Assembly: GCF_000002995.4 (NCBI RefSeq)
Contig: NW_025062479.1
Location: 11,637,721 to 11,701,720 of the forward strand
Reading direction: 5' to 3'
DNA: 64,000 nucleotides
From: Brugia malayi
Lineage: Eukaryota; Nematoda; Chromadorea; Rhabditida; Onchocercidae
The position numbers and the translations under genes are program-made. Positions 51,101 through 62,200 of the stretch are shown one piece after another. Below the pieces are notes generated by a model, which searched no databases, had not been told where the DNA came from, and was given only the letters and a program-made list of their open reading frames with translations. The number at the start of each line of letters is the position of its first letter. The stretch's first letter is position 1.

Positions 51101-54100
51101 TTACACAAATGATTCATTCTTTTTTACTTTTTTTTTTTATTTTTACTTTTTTTTTCACTTTTACTCAACTGGTATTTCATATTTCGTCATTAAATATTAC
51201 ATGTTAATCCCGAAAGTTTTCACATATCTATCCAACTGATTTTAAATTTTCTGGTGTTCTGAAAATGATTCAAATGATCGGTTTAGAGTTCTCTCCCATC
51301 CCTTTTCTTTTCTGAAAATTCATTAAAAGCTTTTCTCTTTTGTTCTAACCAAAAACTGAGGGAAGAAAAATTCTTTTCCTGTATTTTATATAAATGATTC
51401 CATTATTTAAGTAGCAAAATCACGCTTTGTAATCTTTGGAATTCCATTTTTTTTATTTGTAATTGTTATGCCAGGAAGGGAATTTATGCTGCACATGAAG
51501 CACGTTTACATGTATTTCCTCCTCCCTTCCTCCTCCACTTTCCAAGTATTAATAGATGTCAGTTCTATTGAAGATTTATGTGACAATAAAAAAAGTAAAA
51601 ATTTATGCTTTTTTGTCATTTATTAAAATCTCTTTAAAAGGAAGCAGAAATGGTAATAGCTTTGGATCATTGCTTAATTTTTTTCATATTGCTATTATTT
51701 GAATTTATTTTTCTTTTTCTCAGGAAGAGAAAAAATTCCGGAAGGTACGTTGTGTGTTGTTTGCTCAGATTTGGCCAGCGGTATCCATTATTCGGTTGCT
51801 AGTTGTAACGGCTGTAAAACATTCTTCCGACGTGCGCTTGTGGTATATATATATATATTTTTTTTTCTTTTATTTTTCTTATGTCATTATTTGAAATAGA
51901 AAACAAAACCATGAAATTTGAAATGAGTATCTTAGTTCCTTGTTACAATTCTTGAGAAATTTGCGTAAGTTACGGATATTACTATTCTGTTTTTTCTTTC
52001 GTCTTTTTTTCCGAATTTTATTCTTTTAAACTGAAACTTTCATGTTTTCAGAATAAGCAAGCTTTCCAGTGCCAATTTTCCGACGATTGTATCGTTGATA
52101 AATGTAAGTATGCGATAGTTTTGCTGGTCGATAATTACCCAACCAAATTACATTTGTTGGTAAAGAAAACTGCGTGTTGCGTTTCGAAAAAAAAGAAATA
52201 TAGAGAAATATGCTTTGTTTCTGGATGACAGGCAAACCATTTCCATTAGCTAGTTGGAATATATGATTTCAAATTACAATCTTTTTGATATTGCGACTAT
52301 TTTCCAGCCGTACGATGTGGTTGTCGAAGTTGTCGATTAAAGAAATGCTTCGAAATGGGAATGGATCCAAATGGTCAGCTGTCTTTAGATTATTATTTTA
52401 GTTTTAAAAATTTTTACTAGTTAGAGATTGTTATATTTCATATTAGCTTATATCAGGCAGTCCTTATGATCACTGTCCAGTATTCTGGAGGACACTCTCC
52501 TAAAATGTGATAAGATTTAACAATTATTACTGTATCAGTCTGGAGTGATTACGTACCTCATTTGTGTTTTTTGAAACTGCACATAGCATTTATGTGGTTT
52601 TGTTGTTCAGTTTTTATGTACAAAGTAAAGTATAAAAGTTATCTTCATAGATTTAATTAATTATAGCTATCCAACATGATAGGGACAAGATTCGTTATAC
52701 CAAACGTTTGAAAAAGATGAAAGATGAGAAAGCATGTGATGACAGAGAGATTTTTAATGGGAAACCGATGAGAGAGGAAAGAGAAAACAGTCCTCAAAGC
52801 ACTCTGTATGATTTCTTACGATTTTGTTTTAATTTGTATCGTAAATTTAAATTGGATATGAATACATTTTATTTTTTACTCATCACTGGTAATCTTTTCA
52901 GTTCTCTTGATGACGCAATTGCAAGTCCATCATCGAGCTTTGCTGGGCAAAGTTTGGGACCAGCTAGTAACGGACCATATCTCGATCATGATATTCAAGA
53001 TGTACAAGTTAGTTAACTTTTAGCATTGCTTTCACACTTTGATAGGACTATATAATCATTTTTCACAACAGTATTTCACCTGATTAAATTTAACATGCTG
53101 TTTGGTATTTTATAATATGATGGTCGAGAAAAAAAGTACTTATTAGATCTTAAATCGCTGAAGAAAGGTTTAGGTTAGTAACTTTGCAAGTATATTTTAG
53201 GCTGAAATGTCTGGTTTACTTTCGGATCTGTTAAGTTTGGAGCACAAACTCGATGGTGTCCGCTATTCAAATAAATTTCCTCCCCATACGTCGGCTGCTT
53301 CGTGCATGTATGATAGACGACTTCTAGATGACGAAGCATGGCTTTCAGCCTATACAGTTCCAGTGGCAAGTTTTAAACTTTCCCACATCACTCTTCAAAT
53401 TTTTGAACATCATTAAAAAGTTGGAAGTATTGGAAGAATTTCCCAAAAACTACCTGGTACTGAAGGCATTCTCTAAGCTTATCTTCCTGTGCTTGGAGTC
53501 TTTGAAAGCTGTCTATAACATGCAAAAGGTTGGCGATGACAATATTCAAAAGTAGGCTAAAATTGATCCGTGTTGATAAATTGGTAAATTATAGCAACCT
53601 GTTGTCATTCCTACACCCTGTGATCGTGGAAGTATGCGAGCGTGGTTTGTGAAAGATTTAACACTAATGATTGAATGGGCAAAATGTATTCCACAAATGA
53701 GACAGCTTCTACTTAACGACAAGGTAATTTAATTGACATTTCTTAAATGGATTTACCATTATGATGTTGAAGATTACAGTTCGATAAAAGATAAATAATT
53801 CGAAGTTTTGGACTCATTTATATTAGTATTCAGTTACTCATTGGTTAAGATATTGGACAACCTCTGTTGCATTGACGTTTACTATTATCTTTAACAGATA
53901 AGCTACCATTAAGGGAGCTGCAACTGTAATAAAATATTTACAGCTGGCACTGATTAAAGCATTTGCACCTGTCTACCCGCTTATTCAGTTAGCCTATTAT
54001 TCTTGTAAATATGAAAAAAATCAGTTCATAAACAGTTCTTTGGGAAGTTTGTTAACAGTGTCGCCTGTACCGAGTACAGGTATGTTTGGATTTATTACTC

Positions 54101-55772
54101 TTTTTTTTGAATAAGCTCGCTTTAGCGTAAACAAGTTATATCACCCATTTAAGTTTTAAATAAATGATGTATAGTCTGTTGCTATAAATTATCTTTGATA
54201 AATCTGATTTTTTTATTGCTACTCACCTCCCATATAAAGTCATGCATTATGAAGTTTTATAATAGTTTTTGCCATGTTATGTCGTTGTAGTTTTATCACT
54301 TATTGGTTATGAAGTATTATATTCTATACTTTACATTATACTTTACACATGGGGCGAAAAATTTAATAAATTCTACACAAATTCAAGAAAATCGTAAGTT
54401 ACGAACACTTTTGTTGTTATGATATCGTAATCATAGGGTTATCAATTGAGCCTAATGGAACAGTTGATGAAGCTGTGAAAGTTGAACGGTTATGGTATCC
54501 AGATGGACGTTTTCTGGAAAGGGAAGATGTAGACGGGAGTAGTACGTTCAGTTGTGGGTAGGAGATTTTTTGTTTTAATATTTTCCAGTTTTTTTCACAT
54601 TATTTCAAAAATATAAAGGATTTTTATTCATACTACCAGGATGTATGAAATTAATGTTTTACAGAAAATGCTAGCATGTTAGTGTTAACGTATTATATGG
54701 TTCCAGGAAGAAAGCTTTACCAATAAATGCTCTTCTCATTGATGGTATATGTCAGCAAATTTTACGGCTGAAACTTTCCGAAAGCCATATGGTTTTGTAT
54801 AAAATTATGTTGTTTTTCAATCCGGGTTAGTATTTTTCTGTATCATTTTATTTGTACTGTTATTTTCCAGCGAAAACGGTTTTTATAAAAATATAACTGT
54901 TGTTTTTCTTCCAAAAGAACATCAAAAATATGTGTGAAATTTGCAAATAAGTTCGTATGTATTTTTCTTCAAGTAATAATAAGATGTGGTAATTGAGAAA
55001 ATAATTTTTAAGTTTCCCATGGGATGTTTGCAGATGCTGACGGGCTCTCTGTAAGAGGAAGGGCAACTGTAGGAATGGAAAGGACAAAACTTTTGAATTA
55101 TCTGTACGCCCAAATCATACGTGATCGTATAGGGCGACAAGCCACCGAGCTTTATTCTAATATGCTCATGATGACATCTACTCTTATCGTTAGTTTTCTT
55201 TTCTGGAATTTAAATTATGCGACGTTATATTGAATGTGATTTCAAGTTTTGTTTCTTATGCTAACGTACATTAGTTATAGTTTATCTTTTGATCGTGTTT
55301 TACATTGTACACTGGAAGTGCATCTCTAGAAAAATATCTGAAAAAAAGACAAAAATAAAAAAGAAACAGTTATAAAATCATGCATAATTGAAACAAGAAA
55401 GCGTCCTAAAAGATGTTCAAAAAAGCCAACATTTTTTTTTTTTTGATCAACTGCAAAATTTGATCTGATTTTCAGTGCTTTTTATTCTGAAGATTCCCTA
55501 AAGATTAACTTTAGTCTGATCTCTGCGACATTAAATTTTGTATTAGCAAACTTCACATGAATTCATGTCACACGACATTCATGTAGATTTTATTTTTCAA
55601 CTTAGTTTTAAATCTTGAAATTTAAACTTATAAGGAGTTTTAATCTGCAACAATTCACGATAACTGTAAATTGCAGCGTGTTGCCTCATATTTGAAGCGC
55701 ACCTTCGACATATCGCACATATTTGGTCCTGCAGATGATTTGATTGATCAGTTGATTATTGTTGGCTTATGA
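48174..55772 (+). CDS. nuclear hormone receptor, nematode supplementary type
   Basis: Thirteen exons: 48174-48420, 51724-51842, 52052-52103, 52308-52373, 52667-52805, 52902-53007, 53201-53362, 53595-53723, 53944-54079, 54437-54557, 54707-54825, 55034-55188, 55677-55772; 548 residues. Residues 1-82 are an unstructured N-terminus. The C4 DNA-binding domain spans about 90-162: first finger [14 protein letters not shown]-box [10 protein letters not shown], second finger CQFSDDC then [21 protein letters not shown] basic hinge follows ([16 protein letters not shown]). The ligand-binding domain covers about 245-548 ([34 protein letters not shown]), and the C-terminus [12 protein letters not shown] is a candidate AF-2 helix. 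It should be a nuclear DNA-binding regulator, ligand unknown. The [11 protein letters not shown]-box and LBD style fit the HNF4-derived supplementary receptors expanded in nematodes. I cannot name the orthologue. Confidence 0.95.
50050..50220. promoter_or_regulatory. GC-rich island with inverted repeat in receptor intron 1
   Basis: The GC content is close to half, in sharp contrast with flanking DNA, after a GA purine tract (49985-50050). It contains a perfect 7-bp inverted repeat, TCGACCG / CGGTCGA, at 50058-50079 with an 8-base loop. The frames through it are low complexity and do not look coding. It lies about 0.8 kb upstream of the alternative first exon and could be its promoter or an enhancer. 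Confidence 0.4.
50943..50955 (+). CDS. alternative 13-base first exon of the nuclear receptor
   Basis: ATGCCTAATAACA is followed by a strong donor GTAAGT at 50956. It leaves phase 1 with a final A, exactly as exon 48174-48420 does, so it splices in frame to 51724 and gives [15 protein letters not shown] directly before the DNA-binding domain. The isoform would have 470 residues and lack the 82-residue N-terminus. Confidence 0.5.
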
Positions 55773-56298
55773 TTATGTTCTTGTAAAGGAAATATCCTTT
55801 ATGTTTTTGTATCGTTGGTTTCTTGAAAAATAGGTCACTTTAGCTATATTTTTGGTGCCAATACTCACACTATTGACTTTAAAATGAATTTGCTTGCTTA
55901 ACTCAGGTTTAGTTGAAAAAAAGAAGGAAAACTATTAAAGTTTAGAAAACAGATTTTTTGCCCCATTTCCGTCTAATGTTGAATATAGTAGTTCCTGAAT
56001 CGAAGTGGATTTTCCCTTTCTTTAGCGTTATACTTCTTTTTTATTATGTGAAATACTTCCAGAAAATCGTAGTTTTTTTTTGACATTTATTTTAATTTCA
56101 TATTTCCTCATAAACATAGAACGGAACATATTGAGAATCAAACGGGTTTCTGAACTGTGTTCTGTGTATGTCCTCAACTCAGGTTGTTAAATTTAGACAA
56201 TTATCTATTACTGGTATTATTCCTTGTATTATTGCTTCAGTAACCATTACAACAGCGAAAACCAATAACTGGCGCTACCACGAATACTTTTGTTACTA

Positions 56299-56372
56299 TA
56301 TTTTTACTACCACTGTTGCTACTACTGCTACTATTACTACTATTACTACTACTACTACTATTGCTATTGATG
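56299..56372. repeat. ACT/ATT trinucleotide repeat
   Basis: Interrupted TAC/TAT triplets such as TACTACTGCTACTATTACTA. Confidence 0.85.
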
Positions 56373-57612
56373 ATTGTTATAGCTGTACTTCTTTCAACTG
56401 AATAGTATAATAGTTTGTTTAATTATCTCTGCAGTTAGATGTTACCACTAATAGGATAATGAAATAACGCCAGAAAAGCACAAGTATTAGTTCCGTACTT
56501 TGCTCTCACTATTAGCGAGATGATAATAGTCGTAGGAAATTATTCCGCAGGAGTTTTTTCTATACTTCATCTACGGATTTATTTTCGTTTTAGGATGTTT
56601 TCGAAAAGTTTCTTAATACAGGAAAGATTATAGGGAATATATGGTTTTAAGCTGACACATTAAAATTTCATTTTTTCTTTTTTTCATTTCAAGGTTTTTA
56701 CCATTTCCAGGGATACATTTTCCCTTTTCTTTTCTTTTCAACCAAGTTTTATATTATTTCGAAAGTGAAGATTGTTTATTGTCGTTATTTTAATTGATTG
56801 TCTTCGTCACATATATTTCATTTTTTATTAGCGTTTGTTTTTTCTTCCCGGTATTCCCGGTCAAATTCAGATTTACTTAGTGTCATGAAATTCAAGAAGG
56901 TATACTTAGTTATGTGGTGTAATTAGTAACTACCTTTGATATACAAATTTTACGAGAACTCCAAGATAAGCTTTTCAAATTCATGATTACTTCAAAATAT
57001 TTTAAGAGAAAAAAGAAAAAAAAAACCTCTGCAATGTCCTTTCTTTTTTTCCGTTGCTTGCTTAAAAATCTTGAAATCCGATGATCACTTAAAAGGTCGT
57101 AACATCAGAATAACTATAAAATATTCTATATTTTTTCTCATTATTTTATTACTTCTCGTTCGAGTTATTACTTTTGTCTTGATTTTCGAAATTGACAAAT
57201 CCCCGCTCGCGTGTCTCAAATTTCCCTGTAAATTTTCAATGTCTACTAGTCTTTGAATGGGAACTTCTAGAAATGTTTGGTAGCCGAATGTAAAAAAGGA
57301 GTAACATCGTAAGTTCGCTCTACACTAACTCATCATCAGATTTGCATTATGTTACGATGAAATGATTGGATCGTAGTCAAATTACAAATTATTCTCCAGT
57401 TCATACACTTACCATCTATGTTCCATTCATTTTTGTTTTGTCTTATGATCTGGCTGTACTTATAAAACGCGCTTACGGGGGATATTGGCTTTGTTTCATA
57501 TTGTATCTTCCACCTTCCTTTGCTTTTACCCTCATTTTTTTTTCCAAATTATACAATCAGATTGAAGTCACGAGGTTTTTTTGACGCGGGTAAACTGTTT
57601 ATTGGTGAATTA

Positions 57613-58056
57613 TTACTTGTACACACCCCAGAATACATCACCGGTCACTGTTTGAAATAATGCAAAAATATTCACAGAAAATAGAACGCAATGAGGCACA
57701 TTAACGAACGCTAGGACTTCATGGAGGAAGTAGATTTCAGGGGAGTATACATTCTGTTTCGAGTTTTTTAGGGAAGTGTAATTCCAGCAGGACAAGTTTC
57801 TTCGCAGTTCGTTCAAAGCACTGCATTTCAAAAAATATTTGCATTTTTTAAGACCACATTCTCTCCACTCCGATTGTAGGAAACTATGAAAAAGAAGATG
57901 CATAATGTGAATCCAAAGGAATAAGGATACGGAAGATTCCAAAATTTTTGTGAACCATACGGAGTTTTTGGACTCCAACGACATATACATAGCACAGATA
58001 ACAAGTAAATTTTGAGTTAACATCAATAAGTAATGGAATAAAAACAAAGCAAACAT
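57613..58056 (-). CDS. orphan 147-codon open frame, doubtful
   Basis: The frame runs from ATG (58056) to TAA with no internal stop, which is long for chance in this AT-rich DNA. The predicted product is rich in Leu, Phe, Ser and Cys (starts MFALFLFHYLLMLTQNLLVI, then SVSLFLWIHIMHLLFHSF), suggesting one or two hydrophobic segments followed by a Cys/Lys-containing part. I recognise no family. It lies downstream of the Gln/Asn-rich gene on the same strand, so it could be 3' UTR, a terminal exon of an isoform, a small intronless gene, or chance. Confidence 0.25.
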   Translation of the reverse strand: MFALFLFHYLLMLTQNLLVICAMYMSLESKNSVWFTKILESSVSLFLWIHIMHLLFHSFLQSEWRECGLKKCKYFLKCSALNELRRNLSCWNYTSLKNSKQNVYSPEIYFLHEVLAFVNVPHCVLFSVNIFALFQTVTGDVFWGVYK

Positions 58057-58478
58057 TTAACGAAAAAATGAGGTAAAAATTTGATAAAAATGATGCAGCA
58101 CTTCATTCATAATACAACACAAGGATTTGCAGAGCACCGTTTAAGAGAACGGAAAAACAAGAGAAAGAGCTCTAAAACAATAAGTTTCACTTGAAGATTA
58201 AATTTGCATGGCTGTGTGGAACAAATATTATCTATCATTCTCAGGTACATCATCTACACGTCAACTACCTATTATGATTGGTAACGAATACAGGCACAAA
58301 CACTCTGCAACTCACAACAAAGCTACGATTTCTCACGGCATGAACTCGCTTCAAAATAAAATCCTCGCCACAAAAATTTTAAAGATTGTTAACCAGGATA
58401 ATTCATCCGCTCACTCATAAATCACTATTTATTATTATTACTATCCTAATTACTACAAATCCGAAGGAATAAAGGTTG

Positions 58479-58502
58479 TTTTTTTTTTTTTTTTTTTTTT
58501 TT
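58479..58502. repeat. poly(T) run of 24
   Basis: Uninterrupted T run. Confidence 0.95.
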
Positions 58503-59202
58503 GGGTAGTTTGGAAATTCTAAAAATTTCAGAAACATTTTAAGAATTAAATTATTTTCATATGCGGCAGAAGGAACGGTTTTTTTTTTTTTTTTTTCTTT
58601 AAACTGAACAAACGAACGAAGCTAACCTGGATAAATAAATGAACGAATGGAAGCAGAGAATGATAAAGAAACGGGAAGAAAAATAACACAAACTGATAGA
58701 TTAAGTAGAATACGAATATGTTAAAAGAAATAACTCAAAAAAATATGACACTGGTCCCAAACATTATGCTGCCAGAAATCGAATGCTTGCTAATCAGCGC
58801 GGTCCTGCGCATCTAATTACCTAAATAGTAAAAATGAATATGTCAGGAACTCCCACATTCTTAACTAAACTATTTGCAGAATATTACTTACTAGTTTTTC
58901 GTTTGTCATTTTAACCTTGAAAATTTACCAGAAGTTTTTTCGTTAGAAAAATAATGAAAAAATAAAATATGGTGTTCAAAAGATTAGCGCAGACTTCCAG
59001 ATTTCTTTTGAAATGTGCGAGAAGGCAAAAATATCTCAAAATGCAAATATTTCTAATCATATTTTCTCGGACTTAACAATTCAACTCATGAAAATGACAT
59101 AAAAGCATCGAGAGACAGAACACCTAAAGCATACTTCACCTCACAACCAGGACAGTTCATTTTATTATGACATTCAGTTTCTTCTTTCGTTACCTTGCAA
59201 TG

Positions 59203-62200
59203 TTAAATAGTGGGATAAAATTCAACTGAGTTGTTCAGAAATTCAAATTCAACTAAGAAATTCAGAAAATATTCCAATAAAAATACCTTTATATCCAGAA
59301 GGAGTATCAGCGATTGATGCTAGTATCTCTGCCACCTCCAAATCATTCGGATGTCGTTCCCGACTGTCCCCGCTACCACCACCACCATTGCGCTGTGTCG
59401 TTAAATCACAGGGCTCCTTCTGTACATTCGGCACAGGTGCCGGTGCAGCGTTCTGAAGAGTAGGCGTAGAGAGTGGATTCCATAATGAAGTGGTGGATGA
59501 AGTGGACGGCCCTATTGGACTGGATTGAATAGCGAGCAATCGCATATAATAATTCAACCACTGATTCGTATTCAAATTTAAGTTATGAGTAAGAACAGAA
59601 TTAAGTGGAAAAGTTGTTGGGAAGGAGTAATTTGGGAAAATAAATCGGGACTGCGCCTCTTGAACGTTTTGATATTGTTGCTGTTTACCATTTGTTGGGG
59701 CAACTGGATCTGATGGCTGTGGCTGACTTTGCGCTACCGAAAAACCCGCAAGCACTTTAATGTAATTAACGTAATTAGAAAGATACTCTAACGACATGGA
59801 AGAGGCAGACATCTGTTGAATTTTTGACTGGTACTGTATGTATGCAGCAGCTTCCAGCTGCGAAATTATCATCATCGAAGCGGCATTTGATAATAAAGGA
59901 TTAAAATTCGGCAGATTCTGTGAAGTTACTCCAGTAACAGGTGCATTCACCGGTTGGGTTGATTGTATGGTGTTTAACATGTCGGGTTTCGCCAACAATT
60001 GTTGATATAATGCTACAAGTTCTGCGTTTTGCATTGCTGTAGCTTGCCAGTTGTTTGCCTGTTGTGTTGTCGTAGAGGTACTTGTTTGCGTTTGCGAATT
60101 CAGACTGGTTCCACAGTTTGGTTGCAGCTGCGACAGCATCTCTCTGAATAATCTGTTTCGCAGCAATTCCGACTTCGCATAAGAGAAAATTGCTGCAAGC
60201 TTCAATTTATCCAATGCAGAATTATTTTCAACAGTATTAGGCTCAACCTGATTTCCATTTATGTTGTTATCAGTTTGGAACTGTTGCGCCAGAAAATTAG
60301 GATTAGTCGAGGTGGCAGTTTCTAACGTTATATGAGATGGAAGAGTCGGTACAGGATTTCCTAAAAACACAAGAGAAATAATTAACTATCAAAATTATCA
60401 GTACTACTGTCACCTGTTGGTTTCGAGAATTGATATACATTTGGTACCGACTGTACATCAACTGTTAACAGAATAGAAGAAAACCAAGTTAGAAGAGTTT
60501 TTCTTTTTTTTTTGTTCTCCAAAAAATTCTTAGAAATGACCTGTCCAAGTAGTACTTTCATTATTAGTTTGTGCAGCACCTGAAAGTTGTACACCAAATG
60601 TTTTCTTTTGCTCTGCCGCCTCTTTGAGCTTCTAAAAATAAGTATCTATAATTCATAAAAAAAGTAGCATGTTCTCTCTGAAACGTGATAATTGAAACTT
60701 GCTGTAGAAAAAGTCGTGTACTCGGACTTCTGAGCTTCTAACCTGTTGTATAATTTTAAAATATCAGAATAAAAGTTAGAGAGCAAAAATTACTTTAGTA
60801 ACTCTATGTTGTTTTCGAGCAGTAATATCATTGGTGCATGTTCGTTTTCGCTGAATTAGCATATCTGGCATGAAACCATCTCTGGATAAGCGCTGCATTT
60901 CCGGCGCATTCAATTTAACAGACTCATCAACACCATATTTTCGCACAATTGGTAGTCGTGTAAAAGAGCCACCCTGTTCACTTCCAACGACAACTTTGGC
61001 ATCTCCAACGTAATTTTTGGTGCCAACGACTTGTTGTGCACCAGATGTACTTATGCGCTGCTGCTCTGGTCTTATGTACAAATGACCTGGTGTGACCATC
61101 ATTTTTTCACTAATAATTGGCTCCACTAGTGATGAGTAGGTGTGATTTCGTCGTCTGTTAGAATGATGTGGCTGTGCTTTCTTCCTATTAGCCTTATGAT
61201 GCTGCAGCTCATTTGAACTGCTCAACATAAGATTCACTCCACTCTGACCTATTATAGTTTCATTTAAATAGTGATTTGAAATGATACATTTGCATTAGAG
61301 TTTTTAATCGTAATCTAATATATCACAAGCTTATCCATTTGCAGAGAAATTTGACATAATTCTTATTGCTAAGACTGTTAATTTACTCTCATTTTGTATA
61401 ATTTTTAAACATAAATTCACCCTGAAGCACTTCTTGAACAGGTGTCGTGCATAGACTATTTGTTCCGTTTTGGGCGTACGGAGCGATAAGATGCAATGTA
61501 TTAGAGCTTAATGCCTGAAGTAGGAAATATAAAGTTATCGCAAAATAAAATCAAGAAATAACGTTTACAAATTTACTATTTAAATCTAGAAATGAAGTGT
61601 TCAAATGTAAAATTGCTAATCCCTCCTAGTTTCTCCTTAACAAATAGGAAAATATGATCAAGAGACACTGTTCTTTGAATATTTCATAGATACGTTCATC
61701 GTGTGAATAAAAGAATTATAATTTCCATAATCACAAATACCTCCGGCAATTTGTTGATATTGACGGACCGATATTCCGGTGCAGAAGGACAGATTTGAAG
61801 ACGAGAGCGTCCATCTTCCACAGACTGATGAACTTTAAACGTTCCACCGCAAGAATGAAATTCTGTTCCTGATACGTCTGTAGCTAATATTAAGTTTAAC
61901 CAACCAACTAATGGCTTAAGCAAAATGATTTCATGAATAGAACATCAATTCATTCAGAAAATCTAAGCAGAAAAAGAAGTGTATTGTCCACTGTAAATTC
62001 AGTCTGATGAAGAGCTCGGAACTGTATAATGGTTAGTGAGATAAAAACTTGTTGTAAATATCAGAAATTTAACAGTACAGCAAAAAATAAAGAAAATACT
62101 ACATTCATGTACCATCATTATTGAGGAAATGATATTGAGCAAAAGTTGCAACTTTGGTATTAAAGAAATTTAAAATCGAAGTCAGGAATTTTGCGGCAAT

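Larger units (their letters stand above)
48421..51723 (+). other. 3.3-kb first intron of the nuclear receptor
   Basis: By far the gene's longest intron. Most is AT-rich and featureless. It contains a GA-rich tract, a GC-rich island with a hairpin at about 50.05-50.22 kb, and a candidate alternative first exon at 50943-50955, which together suggest an internal promoter. Confidence 0.7.
55773..59202. other. convergent intergenic region
   Basis: This is the space between the 3' ends of the nuclear receptor and the Gln/Asn-rich gene. It includes a trinucleotide repeat at 56.3 kb, T runs at 58479-58502 and 58579-58597, and one long open frame on the minus strand listed separately. No exon structure is supported. 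Confidence 0.6.

Noticed and set aside
53885..53943. Acceptor-like TTTAACAG about 45 bases before nuclear receptor exon 9.
   Set aside because: Joining there (ATAAGCTACCATTAAGG) gives a stop in phase; the CAG at 53943 restores the conserved LBD sequence.
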